Shown piece by piece: positions 34,441-46,150 of a stretch of 64,000 nt of DNA. A model generated the notes under the pieces. It was given only the letters and a program-made list of their open reading frames with translations, made no database searches and had not been told where the DNA came from. Source of the DNA: Luidia sarsii (lineage: Eukaryota; Echinodermata; Asteroidea; Paxillosida; Luidiidae); the NCBI GenBank assembly GCA_949987565.1, contig OX465115.1, forward strand, positions 8,954,566 through 9,018,565, in the 5' to 3' direction. Within the stretch, counting starts at the first letter, position 1. The number at the start of each line of letters is the position of its first letter. Made by a program: the position numbers and the translations under genes.

Positions 34441-34660
34441 CAATTTTGAAAAATGGCAAAGAAAAATTTGTCTTGACTGGGACTTGAAGCTGAGCCCTCT
34501 GAGCTACATGTATCCGGCTCTTAGATACGTGTAGTGGCCTTCCCAAATAGTCAACTACTTGTAGTCTTTGCCGGGGTGGGGGCGTCAGCCAGGTTTACAA
34601 CAATTTTAGTTTTGCTTCTGAATGAAAGCAGCAGCAGTGTGATCCCTGGAGATACAGTAC
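34441..34660 (-). repeat. tRNA-derived SINE, copy 1
   Basis: It shares with the copies at 38760 and 39735 the order TTTGCCGGGGTGGGGGCG - CTAAGAGC..GGATACATGTAGCTCAG - CCCAGTC - TTTTCTTTGCC, read on minus. The box A-like TAGCTCAG is present, but the middle of the tRNA-like part is shortened. Confidence 0.7.
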
Positions 34661-36501
34661 CGGTATACGGCAGTTTGCATTCCGTGTTTGCACATTCTTA
34701 CTGCCATCCCAGTGATGGAAATAGCTGGATTCGCATCGCAAAATGCGATACATTTTTCACGAAATGCGAGACAATTTAGAAAACGGTTCGCATTTTGTGC
34801 GAATCAAAATCCATCGTAAGAGACCATCATGCGTTGAACGCACAGGACATGTACTGTACCCTTGCACTGTATAAATGTACATGTACATGTACATGGTCAG
34901 TACATGTAGACTGTATACAGTACAGTACATAATATACTGTTGATAATGCAAGCGCGGCGGCGGCCAGACTCCCCATCGGCATGGGTAGACTAAGATTTTC
35001 GACCGCCAAGCGCCAAGCACCTACCCTGTAAACATCGTCCAAATCGGTCGATTTTACCCTTAAATTGAAGCGTGTATTCTCTTCTTTCTATCCATACCAC
35101 TTTCAAAATTAATGACGAAGGGAATAATATTGAATTACGCGGAAACAACATTCGGAGACAAACGATGAAAGTAGCGCATTTCCCTCCGCGACGTTAGCAA
35201 GGTTGGCAAGTCTAGGTATGGTTTCCGCCTCTACGTAACGCCATAGCGACACTACAGGACCAGTAGGGCCGAAACCAGCCTACCCGCTGCACATGACATG
35301 ACACAACACGTCTTTCTTTGCACACACTGTATACATGTAATTGCACAGTGCACGTGCACAGCGGCCACATGGCCGCATACGATCACGCTGCGCTACTCAA
35401 GCCTGATCGGAACTTCCAGAAGTATTACTAGTATTAGCGAGACGGTACGCTACAAAAAAGTACAATTCATTTTACTGCCGAAATAAAACACGTATTGGGA
35501 TAATATTGGGGTTCTTTCTTTATCATTGGAATTGTGTGTACTTGTGGGGTTTTTCTTTAGTTTTCTTTTAATTTATTTTGTTTTTCATTGAAGAAAAAAA
35601 ACAGTTTTGCGGTTTCACCGAGTCCAGGGTCCGGCGGTTTTTTCGGTTTTGATTTTTCCCAAACAGCCCAAGTCGAGGTGCAGCCATCTTTCTACTCTTC
35701 AAACAAAAGTGAATTTGAGGCGGTCAATTAAAATAACTATCAAGATTTTTGTCCAGTACACATCTAAGGAAGGCGACATGTAAAATAAAGGTTTGGCCTT
35801 TTGATTGGCCTTTTGATGCCACAGTGAGTTGGCCTCGGTGCCCCCTTGAGTTGACCTTGGTGGTGCCCTGTGCAATTTTGATGCAAACTTTGCAGATCGC
35901 ACGAGGAAAAAATAAAAGCGGTCAGAAATTATTCCAACGTTTTTGTTTTAGGAATAGTAGGTACAGCCTGAAAAGAGACAACTGCATCAAACATGGTGGG
36001 ACAGCGATGCACCAGCATGCATCCCGTCTGTCAAAGCCTGAAGAAATGATCCATGCACTGCTTATTGTTGCATTTATTTTTGCTAGTCATTTTTACCATA
36101 TTGCTAATCAAATTACAATTTGATTAGCATTATTTGCTAATCAATTTGTTCCGCCCATTTCCATCACTGCATCCCCACTGGGACTTTTTGAGACAGGAAA
36201 TTTAACCATGCTAGTAGTCAAAATAACCAAGCTGGCCATATACAGTACTCTACACTTACATGTACATGTACATGTAATGGCTCATTAGGGCATTTCACAC
36301 GACCTTTGAGATTACATAATTACCTCCATACAATGTACGTGTAGCTGGAAAATCACTGCGGGCTGTTATCGTGAAGTATTTTGATCACACATTACATTTA
36401 ATGTGTGGAATGTACATGTACATGTAGGCCTACATGTGTACAGAATGTACAAAAAAATATTCATGTTGTGGGGGCACTAGAAACTATCCAGGCTGATATT
36501 T
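34661..36501. other. No gene seen
   Basis: Partly unique sequence. 35790-35885 contains GGCCTTTTGAT and TTGGCCTCGGTGCCC words related to the right end of the 36502-37331 element. No exon is supported. Confidence 0.4.
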
Positions 36502-37331
36502 CAGGGCTTAAATTGAACGACGGCCACGACGGCCAGTGCCGTCGTTGCCCTCTTTACTGGCCGAGGTGCCCCGCGAAAATCCCCGTCTTCACGGCCAGTT
36601 TGGCCATGCCCTATTTTTGCCTTGGCCGTCGTGCACTTTTTTGCATTGGTAAGCATATTTACAGTTGTTTTTAGACTACATGTATTTTGTTTGGATTATC
36701 GGGGAGCGATGTCAACTCAATAAGACAGAAAAGTCAAAAGAATGCGCGATTGTGTCGACATCGGCCGCATTAATGTGTAACAAACTAACAATGCATCGGA
36801 AATAAATAGTCGGCACCCTCAACACAAGAACGTGTGACCAAGATGAAAGACGTCTAGGTTTCTGACTTCGGAAATTTGGTTCGCCAAAAGATGGGGCCCT
36901 TTATTTCTTCGTTGGCCGGAATGTGGAGGTTTATCCTCAATGCAAATGTACACGCGCTGTTCCAAGAGGTCTGGCCGCTGGCCGTGTTGGACAGTGACTG
37001 CAATATCGTAACTTGCAATGTCGATGGGGACTTTGAAAGGTGGCAGTTATGGACAAAAGGCCCTTTTATAGAGGTGGCCGGATAAGCAGGTTTCACTGTA
37101 TGTATAGTACATTTGTGTACATGTACATGTATAGTAGGGCATAAAAAAATGATAACTTAGCACAATTTATTTCCATTTGGCCTCTGTGCCCTTTCCCAAT
37201 TTTTTGGGGGCCTTGTTGCCTTGCCCACTGGCCTTGGTGCCCCCCCCCCTCCCCCGAAAATTTCGCATCATTCAACGATTCAAGGCCAAAGTGGCCTTGC
37301 CCTGAAAATTACCAAATTCATTCAAGGCCTG
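36502..37331 (+). mobile_element. 830-bp hAT-like non-autonomous element, uninterrupted copy
   Basis: The ends are CAGGGCTTAAATTGAACG and CATTCAAGGCCTG, imperfect inverted repeats with a CAGG terminus. ATATTT (possibly TGATATTT) flanks both sides. The body holds a block matched in reverse at 52683-53272 and a right part matched in reverse at 50022-50181. It is the uninterrupted form of the element in the kazrin intron. No coding capacity. Confidence 0.8.
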
Positions 37332-37511
37332 ATATTTGACTGGATATTGCCTTTTACAGAGTTGCATTTTCATAAATTTACTATCAATCACAATATAATG
37401 ACCGATGCACAGAGACCTACATTGTACATGTACATGTACGACTATATGTGTACATGTACCAGTATTATAAAATACATAATGTACTGTACATGTGCGTGTA
37501 CGATGGGTTAG

Positions 37512-37556
37512 GCACATGTACGATGGATCGTAGGGCTTTGTGAAATTCACCCCTGG
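37512..37556 (+). repeat. Fragment of the GTGGATTTCACAAAG MITE family
   Basis: GATGGATCGTAGGGCTTTGT then GAAATTCACCCCTGG matches the right end of the 19403-19554 element. Confidence 0.65.
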
Positions 37557-37683
37557 TCACTTTTCCTGGGCTGGTAAAAGTACATGTAACCACTGGACTT
37601 GAGTACTGAGTTTCCTTGGCCATTTGGACTGACCTTCAATGTACATGTACATTTAACCATCTTTGTGAGTTTCCCCCCCCCCA

Positions 37684-37715
<32 letters not shown>

Positions 37716-38759
37716 GTTCAGTGCAAACAAGGCTTCAGAGAGAAGCAGTTTACATACATGTACATGTACTGTACATGTAGTGTAAATAAATTCTTCTTTG
37801 CACAATATTCTTTCAGATAACCCATTCACCAACTGTTTTACATGTGTAACCAAGTGGTATACAATTAAGGAAATAGGGGTTAAGTTTTACCAAAAGAGGC
37901 AGAGGAATTAAAATAGATTTGGATATACATGTACTGTACATGTACACATGTACCGGTATAAGTACAAATCAGGATTTTGGATTTATTCATAAAAACAACT
38001 GTTTGTGGCATACAATTTGGCTGTTTTTAAATTCATGAGTAGGATAGCATAAAAATGGCCAAACGAGGCACGATTTACAAATCAATCATCATAACCTGAT
38101 AAAATACAGGATTCTAGGGCAAGGCAACATAACACAACACCATGGCCCATGTGCTGAAGCACGGTAAATGTGACCACGCCCTATCAGTCGAAACAGCAGA
38201 ACTGACCATAGTTCCCACACAATTGTCTTAAATAGGGCCCATGCCAGCCCTGCAACAAAAGAACTCCAAGCCTGCCAGCAAGTACAGTATCACTTTTTCT
38301 TCCACATTGTCATTTATCCATACTGGTACATGTACATGTAGTAAACCAGAAGAGTACGTGTACATTGTACAAATGTATGTGTGCAACTGCAAGCAATATT
38401 GCAGCCACATTCATGTACATGTACATGTACCTGTACCCGCACATTGCATTGCATGCGCAAGTGCACTGCAGTGAAGTAAAAGAGTCTCTGGCTCATTGCC
38501 AGATCTCAGGCACTGGCCTGGTACAGGTCGACATGAAGGGATCAAACTGCATTTGCTATGTGAGTACACATGTACTACATAGTACATACACCATGGCCAT
38601 ACTTCCTACTGTGCCTGTGTTAGTCATAGCATATACTGTGCATGTACATGTACATGCACAGTATACATGTACATGTACATGTACTGTAACTCCACAGTAA
38701 TGTTAAAAAAACACATCAAAACAAGTTAAACAAACCAAGGAAAAACTGACTTGGAACTT
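37557..38759. other. No gene; GAA and ACATGTAC simple repeats
   Basis: An (AGA)n tract lies near 37688-37715. ACATGTAC words are frequent at 37750-37950 and 38330-38690. No exon is supported. Confidence 0.5.
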
Positions 38760-38940
38760 TTTAACAATTTGAAACTGTCAAAGAAAACTTTGACTGGACC
38801 GAGACCTCTGGACTAACGTACACAGTACCGGTGCTCTTCTATCTGAGCTACATGTATCCAGCCCTTAGATGGTGGCCTCCCTAATTTAGTCAACTAGTGT
38901 TTGCCTTGGTGGGGGTCCCGGTCACAAACAATTCAACCAA
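38760..38940 (-). repeat. tRNA-derived SINE, copy 2
   Basis: On minus, TACATGTAGCTCAGATAGAA then GAGCACCGGTAC is a box A/D-arm-like stretch, followed by CGGTCCAGTC. It is an inverted partner of copy 3 at 39735-39915; the two flank the MITE 38944-39673. Confidence 0.75.
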
Positions 38941-38943
38941 TAA

Positions 38944-39673
38944 CACCGCGTTTACACCAAATCCTGAAAAGGAGGATCGAATCCTGCAGTTGCAAAAAAA
39001 CGCAGGGGGCCAACCGCAAATAACTTGTGTCACGTTTACACTCCATCTCGATCGCCCTCCAATCCCCCTTTTCACCGGAAAGAAGGTGATAAAGTTTGCA
39101 CAATACCCACCATTGGGTCATTTTTTCGCGCACTTTGGAAGCACGCGTACTGCATGCAATGCATACATGTACATGTACTGTACTGCATATGTCTTACCCG
39201 ACCATGCCCATACCTGACCGGTTACCTGTCCACGACCATCGTCGACTCCAATGGACGCCATGGCTATCAATGTTACGACAAGGTTGGAATGGGCGAATTC
39301 CAAAAACTGTCCGCGATACAGTGACGCAAGAGCGAGAGAACAAGCATGGAATGAGCATGGAATGAGCAACGACTGTGCCTAACAAGTAACGTGCAGATGT
39401 GTCCTGTACTGTAGGAGCTTCTCTCCAATAAACAATATTATCGCGGGCTTTCGGGCTTCCCATTATTCACTGCTGGATGTCGCCGCGTCACATTGTGGGA
39501 TTCAATCCTTCCCGAAAGGGGGATTTGAAAAGCAGGATTCGAAAAGGAGGATTCGATTTGGGTAGAGGCTCAATCCGCCTCGCGTTTACACTTGCGGTAT
39601 AGCAGGATTCAATTCTCCTTGCAGGATTCAATCGCCCTTGAATCGCCCTTGCAGGATTGAGTGTAAATGCGGT
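38944..39673. mobile_element. MITE with ACCGCRTTTACAC ends (730 bp)
   Basis: ACCGCGTTTACACC at the left and GAGTGTAAATGCGGT at the right are inverted. Subterminal GGAGGATCGAATCCTGCA and CAGGATTCAATC words also pair loosely. The central part (about 39100-39470) is not repeated elsewhere in the window. Confidence 0.65.
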
Positions 39674-39734
39674 CCAAGTTGTTTGTATCTGGATGAAAGC
39701 GGGGGTGTGATCCCTGAAGAATATAGCAGTTGAA

Positions 39735-39915
39735 TTGCTTCTGACTGGCGCCCCACCCCGGCAAATACTAGTTGACTATTAGGGAAGGCCATCATCTAAG
39801 GGCTAGATACACGTACATGTGTACACATGTACATGTAGCTCAGATGGAAGAGCACTGGTACGTTAATCCAGAGTTCATAAGTTCAAGTCCCGGTCCAGTC
39901 GAAATTTTCTTTGCC
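39735..39915 (+). repeat. tRNA-derived SINE, copy 3
   Basis: TAGCTCAGATGGAAGAGC gives a good D arm with box A, and AGTTCAAGTCC resembles box B. The T stem and acceptor stem do not pair, so it is a SINE head rather than a tRNA gene. Same family as 34441-34660 and 38760-38940. Confidence 0.75.
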
Positions 39916-41344
39916 AATTATTCAAAAGATTAAAACAATTCATAACAATGGACACACCGTAATTTTTGTAAAACACGTGTATATTGTAAGCCACCCGTTG
40001 TACACATGTATAAGACGCAGCGCTGCAGAATCTTCACACTTGCACCTCAAGATACAAAAACATTTTTTTGTGAATTTTCTTAAAATAAGTTACAGTGTAC
40101 ATGTATTTTCTTTTCACTTCTCTTTTTACCGGTTTTCAGATTAATATTCTTGAGTAGATTTATAAAACATCCTTCTTTTACTTAAAATTATTTCTAGAAA
40201 TCCGGAACATCTTTCCGGAACATCTTTTTGATTACCGGTACGTTACCGGTACGTTTTCAGCACCTGACTGCATTAGCAGATTAGTACATGTACATGTACA
40301 TGTAGTTTATAATGAAGACAACATTGGTGAAGAAAGGTTACAATGGTGCAGCTTACAGTACATGTACATGTACATGTACAATGTACATGTACATGTACAT
40401 AATTATATGATGGTGGGCGGCTTTAATTTCACAACGGTCGTCGGTCAGGCAGTGGAATTCCACCCACATTCTTCACCGCAATCTGTACGCTCGGTTTTGG
40501 GCCGACCAACTCGAAGATTGGACTGCCTAGAGTGGAGGCTGTAGTCTGGGGTCAGGGATCGTCAGAACCGTACACACACATGCACACACAAGTCCGTTAC
40601 ACTCCATTGACAACGCACAATGGGCCCTTTTTCGAACGGATAATATCTTGACAAAAGCCACAACGATGTCTGAATTGTGCCAGGTTTTACTCTCTTGTAC
40701 CCATAGTCTACTCTTATTGATTTATTTCACAGAAATATATTGTTCTGATTGTTTAAGCGAGATTTGAAAATGATGCATTGTTCAATCCCCCCCCGTGTGG
40801 CAGTCATCGGCGCTGAAAAACCACCTGGCGCGAAGTGGTTAAAGACCTCATTTATTTAAAAAGAACAATCTGAGAATATGTAATGCTTCTCAGGAGTTGA
40901 ATACATATATCTTGCCAACAAACACTGTGCAAATACAAATGTTATATCATGAATGTGTATTGTTATGGAAAAAAATAGTCTAAGATATATACATACAATG
41001 TAGTTTCAAAAAAATATTGAAGTCTACTGATTTTTAAAGTTTTAATTTTGACCCTCATATCCACTTATGTTTGAAAATGGCTATTATTAGTAATTAGTTT
41101 ATTTCACCCCAGCCCCTCTGTTTTTGTGTGCCTTATCCAGGTTGACTTTGCTCTTGCAGCGACACAGATCAATCTGTGACTGGCATTTTATGGTCACCTG
41201 ATGTTGTGTTTCTTCTCTTGGATTAGCATGAATTTGCTGTTAGCATTAGCACGTTTTTGCTGTCATTGGCCAATGGCTTCCCAGGCCAGTCAGGTAGAGG
41301 TATGTAGGGGGGAGGATCAATTCAGTGGCTTTGGGCATTACCAC
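39916..41344. other. No gene seen
   Basis: AT-rich sequence with an ACATGTAC tract at 40281-40400. No exon or structured element is recognised. Confidence 0.4.
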
Positions 41345-42528
41345 TGCCGAGAGAGGGGTGCGTGGTTGCCTACTGCACGAGCCTGTTCCGGCCATTGACG
41401 CAATATACGGTGCTGCGACGCTAAAGTGGTGCTGCGGTTCTGGCTTCTTCCAGCTCAGGGAATTGGGCAGTCTGTACAAAGTGAACCACACAGCGTGGTT
41501 TAACCAACACAACATAAGCTGTGTTCGCATTGGACTTAATTTTGTAAGAAGTTTCCGCGAGACTGTTAACATTCCATTGCGGTAACTCTTACGGGCGTCC
41601 GCGCTGGATTAATTTTAGCTGACGGTAAGTCATAAACTCTGCACTGGTAGTCTCATGAGGGCGCCCTATTGTTGACCTTTTATCCTGACAACGGATGTTG
41701 ATGACATTGCGAGTGGTGCAAAATCACCTCTAGCTGTGAGTGTGATGCGACTCGCGCGCGAATAGTACCATAGGTCATTGGGATCTGACATGGCGGATGT
41801 CACGTGACTACATTGTTAGTTTTACTTGACAATACCCGTCCGCACTGGACTTTTCAGCGACATAAAACTAACAACGTACATGTGTAACTCTTCAGCTACC
41901 CAGTTGGCCCTGTAAGACTTACCATTGCGGAGGGTAAAACTCACAATCGAAGTCCGACACTAGACAATTTGGGAAGTCTTCCGGCCGTCCGCATTTGACT
42001 TAATTTGGTAAAACTGACAAGAGTCTCCGTAAGAGTTACCAAAATAAGTCCAATGCAGACAGGGCTATAGAGATAAAGAGAGAAAGAGGGGAGAGAGGGA
42101 GAGAGGGAGAGAAAGAGGTAGAGGGAGTAAGAAAGAGCGGGAGAGACGAAGAGAGGGGAGAGAGGGAGGGGGAGGAAGGTGGTCGGAGGGAGCATGGACA
42201 GTAAACATAGTTGTCGAGACGTGCTGGTGAGGTTCTGGCTGATCTTGTGGCTAGCATGCAGTCACAAAACAGGGAGAGGGATAGGGAGAGAGGAGTGTGA
42301 GATAATGGGGCTGGAGAGGGAGAGGACAAGATGTTTATGCCAAGTCCTGATATAGATAAGGTTGTGGCTGGGTTAATGTGCAGTCAACAATCGGTACACA
42401 ACAATGGACCCGCAAGGGTTCTTCTGGTTTTCAGATTTTGACCAGAGTCGGTCGTTCCCTATATAAAGAAAAGAAAAGGAAAAGCCCTACACTCTGTGAC
42501 AACTCTTAGTGACAACAGACGTAGATTT
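41345..42528 (-). mobile_element. Type B hairpin-end element, copy 1, split by a MITE
   Basis: Segments 41345-41516 and 42067-42528 align in order with 62806-63427 and part of 50182-51874. They share a CAGTCTGTACAAAGTGAA block, a polypurine GAGAGAGGG tract (42067-42190) and a tail from ACAAGATGTTTATGC to ACAACAGACGTAGATTT. The right hairpin end is not seen. The MITE 41517-42066 is inserted within it. Confidence 0.75.
41517..42066. mobile_element. MITE with GTTCGCATTGGACTTA ends (550 bp)
   Basis: AGCTGTGTTCGCATTGGACT at the left and AGTCCAATGCAGACAGGGCT at the right are inverted. A homologous internal block recurs near 41985-42040. Insertion into the type B element is shown by continuity of its flanks. 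Confidence 0.75.
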
Positions 42529-42544
42529 GTAGTCTTGCAGTTAC

Positions 42545-42790
42545 AATGCACATGTACAGTATACAAATATACTGTACACTGTATAGTTGTACATGTACAA
42601 TATTACTAAATGTATATCACACAGGGGTTCATTTTCAGTGTACATGTACATGTACATGTATGTTTTGGTCTCATTTGTTTTTAAAGACTATACATGTACA
42701 TGTGTACGTATGTATAATCATTGAACTGTACTGTACATGTACATGTATTTTACATTTTACATGAGTGTACATGTACAGTACACATACGCA
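42545..42790. repeat. ACATGTAC palindromic tract upstream of a kazrin exon
   Basis: Dense TGTACA/ACATGT words about 70 bp from the 3' splice site at 42855. Confidence 0.8.
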
Positions 42791-42855
42791 TACCATTGAA
42801 TGTAATTTATAACATAATTTATGTGTATTTCTGTTCATCTTTCTCTCTTTTGCAG

Positions 42856-43076
42856 CAATCGAGTCTTTGGATTGTCTGAATGATCAGATTGTTCAATTAA
42901 TGTTCACACCTAAATCTTCCGAATGTGATGTCAGCAGTCCTGTCAGTGAGACAGTACATCTACCGGCCAGGGATTCCCTGAAGTCCAGTCTTGCAATGAT
43001 GCGTCGCTTGCTGATTGATGCCCAGATGAAATATAAACATATGCTGGATGAGAACAAAAGATTGATGCTGCCAAAG
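42856..43076 (+). CDS. kazn: Kazrin, internal exon (coiled-coil N-terminal region)
   Basis: The 3' splice site is CTCTTTTGCAG|CA and the donor is CCAAAG|GTAATA. The exon is 221 nt: 2 nt finish a codon, then 73 codons, ending in phase 0. It encodes IESLDCLNDQIVQLMF then an amphipathic helix, LLIDAQMKYKHMLDENKRLM, resembling the start of the kazrin coiled coil. It connects in phase with the exon at 49228. Kazrin is a cytoplasmic scaffold of cell junctions and endosomal transport (binding periplakin, ARVCF and dynactin in vertebrates). Identity rests mainly on the downstream exons. Earlier 5' exons were not found in the window. Confidence 0.75.
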
Positions 43077-44941
43077 GTAATACATGTACATGTTGTACAT
43101 GTACAATAATATTTATTATGCATACACTGCTGTACAAAAGTCTTTGCGCACCTTCAGTTGCCATCTTCACTTTGAGACTTTTTATTAAAATAATCTCAGA
43201 AGTAATAAATAAATTGCGTACATGTACATGAATACAGTATAGCGGTACATGTACAGTTGTGTATACCTTATAATGTGTGATTAAAGTCAGTTTAATAACA
43301 TTTCCGAAGACTGTTTGCTTACAATGGTGCAATATATTATCTTTTAAAAGCACATTTAAAAACAATGGCAACAAAGATCATGCAGCTGGAAAAGTGGAAT
43401 AATACAATCAATTAGCCAATCGCAGAAACAGGATTTGGACATGTTACCCTGTCATTCTAATGACTTTTACTTGCATATGAATGTTTATGTTTATGGGCCG
43501 TGCTCAATATGTGACAAACAATCCGCCCCTCTCTGACTTGTCAAGGTTCTACATGTACATGTAGCTACATTACATGTACAGTATACCAGTCATACGTACC
43601 GTATGTAGGTGAGTCTACATGTACATGTATGTCACAAGAGCTTGGCACTATCTGTCAAGCATGAATGATCTGGCATTATGGTTTAGGGTGTATACCAGTG
43701 ATGTAGGTCTGGAGACCATCTCAAGACCTTTTTTTTTAGGTCTCAGTCTTGGGAGGCTGGTCTCGGTCTCGAAAGCTCTGGTCTCGGTCTCGGTCTCGGA
43801 TGCCTCGGTCTTGGGTTTTAGCCTCGAGACCTGTTGAGACCACACAAAATTTGGAAGCCAAACTGCGTTGAGTATATAGTCTTTATTCCAAACATATACG
43901 ACATTTGTATGCTATCCTTTTCATGATAATGAATGAAATTGAGGCTGAAATGTAAACTAGTCAATGGATTGTGTTTATTCACTCCATGCAGTACGTGTGC
44001 TTATTTCAGTGGTTCACAGTACACATGGTCGAGTTCGGGCGCACACATTCTCGGCTGTTCGTGAACAACCTTAGAGGAGGTCTGTGATTCTGTTCCGAGT
44101 GCAGCGTTCTCGATCGGGTCGTGTTCGTGTTGTTCGAGCCCGAGCTTAAGGTTCGTGTGCGAAGAACAGACCGCCCGAACTCGACCGAATCGCACATTGC
44201 AATACATTGCACATGCACAAATTGTGCAAGCATGATGTAATGTACATGGGTCATTTCACCAGGTTGGGACACAGTTGTGTGACATGGAGATCAATTTTTC
44301 AAACTTGGCACAGCATTGTTTTATTATCATTTCTGGATTGGAAAATTATTCTATTTTCATAAATCATATCAGTCAAAATGTGTAGATTCAACAGAAGTGT
44401 ACAAGAAAGCCACATTGAAAGCTGGGTCAAGAAAAGTGGTGACGTAACACTGACATCACATGAAATTTTTAAATGTGTCAACCTTAACTGTAATGAAACT
44501 TATTTTTACTACTACCACTCTCATTATATTCTCTCTCTGCATAGAATCCACATACAACAACAATTACGCCAATAAATGACACTATACAAATGAAATTGTA
44601 GTATCTCACATTGAGAATCTTTGTTTTTCCTTCATATTTTTAAGGTAAAACAAACTAACTTCAAAAAATACTCTACAAAACAAGAAAAACAACAGAATAT
44701 CATGCAAGAATGGATACAAACAATACTTTGTTACATAGCAAATGATTAAGTTATGATAATCTTACTTACAACAGATCAGAAAATGAAAATTTTAATGTTT
44801 TAAAATTGATTACACAATTATGCAGGACGTAACATTGACACCGTGTCATGTTACGTCTTCTCATTTCAAGTCAAAAGTACAAACAAAATTCAGATAATGA
44901 TCAAAAAAGGAGGTTCAATGGCATTTGACAGCACCCTAGTA
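43077..44941. other. Kazrin intron with simple repeats and a hairpin element
   Basis: A (GGTCTC)n-like tract lies at 43738-43825. At 44029-44185 GTCGAGTTCGGGC and GCCCGAACTCGAC are inverted ends of a ~157-bp hairpin element. The rest is AT-rich with ACATGTAC words. Confidence 0.65.
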
Positions 44942-45891
44942 ACTTCTGATCGTCTGGCTGAAGCCATTCCTAATTCGCCTGTTTTGGCTTTCAGGCGCCC
45001 CCGTAACCTGCGTGACTTAATTGTCCGAGCAGAGGTTCCCCCTTTGGACTCTTCACCTCCAACCAAATTTGGTACATTTAAGTGTACAGTACCTCGAAAT
45101 GCATTGTTTGCAAGACACATGTCAAGGAAATAGACTCTTTCAATGGACATTCTTCTGGAACTACCCACACGACCTATGGCTCTATCACGTGCACTACCTC
45201 AAACATCATATACCTCATCTCTTGTAGAGTTTATAATATTCAGTATTTTGGCGAGACAAAAAACACCCTCAAAAAACGAATCTATGGCCATACATGTAGG
45301 TCTACCATCAAAACCGGTAAAATGGACACGCCTGTTGGGTATCACTTCAATCTCCCTGATCATTCGATATCAGATATGAGTGTACTGGGCATAGAATCAC
45401 TTGGTCACGGTAGTAATGCTGTCCGTCTTAGCCGTGAGAAAATGTGGATGAAGCGTCTTCGGACTATTCAACCACATGGTCTCAACATCCAGGAGGGTAA
45501 TGACTAACACCATGCAGCTTTCTGATAATCCTTCTTTTGTGTTCAGTCTTTCACACTTCTCTCTTTGATCTTTCCCCCTATTGTCACTAATCCCTACCCC
45601 ACTCCTTGCCCTTCTCTTTGATCTTTCCCCCTCCTCTCACTAATCCCTACCCTACCCCTTGCCCTTCCCTTTGATCTCTCCCTACCAGCTTCACTCTTTG
45701 TCCTTTGTTTCTCATCCGTGTCCTATTCACTCTCTCCCCCCTGCCTTCGTGTACATGTATCTGTTTTGTCCTTGTCACTCTGCCTTTGAGAAAGGTCCTG
45801 CTAGGATCGAAACGTCGGGCCCACTAAATTTTAGATTTACTTTTTGGTAATTTTAGTCAGTAAGCAGTTTGCAACATTTTTGTATATCACC
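44942..45891 (+). mobile_element. Penelope-like retroelement copy 2, 3' part with GIY-YIG endonuclease
   Basis: It starts abruptly at the RT end (DRLAEAIPNSPVLAFRRP), nearly identical to copy 1 (21842 onward). It then carries the linker and GIY-YIG region missing from copy 1, and ends with the same 3' sequence (to TTTGTATATCACC). It is 5'-truncated inside a kazrin intron, same strand as the gene. A hammerhead-like motif lies at 45784-45816. Confidence 0.9.
45082..45507 (+). pseudogene. GIY-YIG endonuclease domain of the Penelope-like element
   Basis: The reading contains KCIVCKTHV (Cys linker), IIYLISCRVYNIQYFGET (GIY...YIG equivalent, about 45222-45275), LKKRIYGHT with the conserved Arg, and MWMKRLRTIQPHGLN carrying the terminal conserved block. 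It ends NIQEGND-stop at 45507. A frameshift near 45085 separates it from the RT frame, so the copy is not intact. The endonuclease nicks target DNA for retrotransposition in this class. Confidence 0.88.
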
Positions 45892-46051
45892 TAGTTTAGC
45901 AACAAACGAAAACGAACGAAAACCACAGCACTATGTGGCTAGGACTATACAGGCTGGATAAAAATCCCATCACAGAGAAAGCCAAGGAGTATCTTTTTAC
46001 AAGTAATCCGCCCATTGCATTGGCTAGAAGCTTTTTTCCCTGTCACTGTCA

Positions 46052-46150
46052 GATGCAGACGGGTGAACCCAGCAGCGAACGCCCTCCAGGAAATATCGGC
46101 TGCCAAACAAAGAAATTTATTTGTCGCCACCCCTTCCCTCCCCTCCCCCC
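46052..46150 (+). repeat. Inverted repeat partner a
   Basis: GAACCCAGCAGCGAACGCCC and AATATCGGCTGCC are complemented at 48105-48190 with about a dozen differences. The copies lie 2 kb apart in one intron. Class unknown. Confidence 0.75.

Noticed and set aside
39836..39900. Functional tRNA gene
   Set aside because: Only the D arm pairs; the T stem, anticodon loop length and acceptor stem do not, and two sister copies show a dispersed SINE family.
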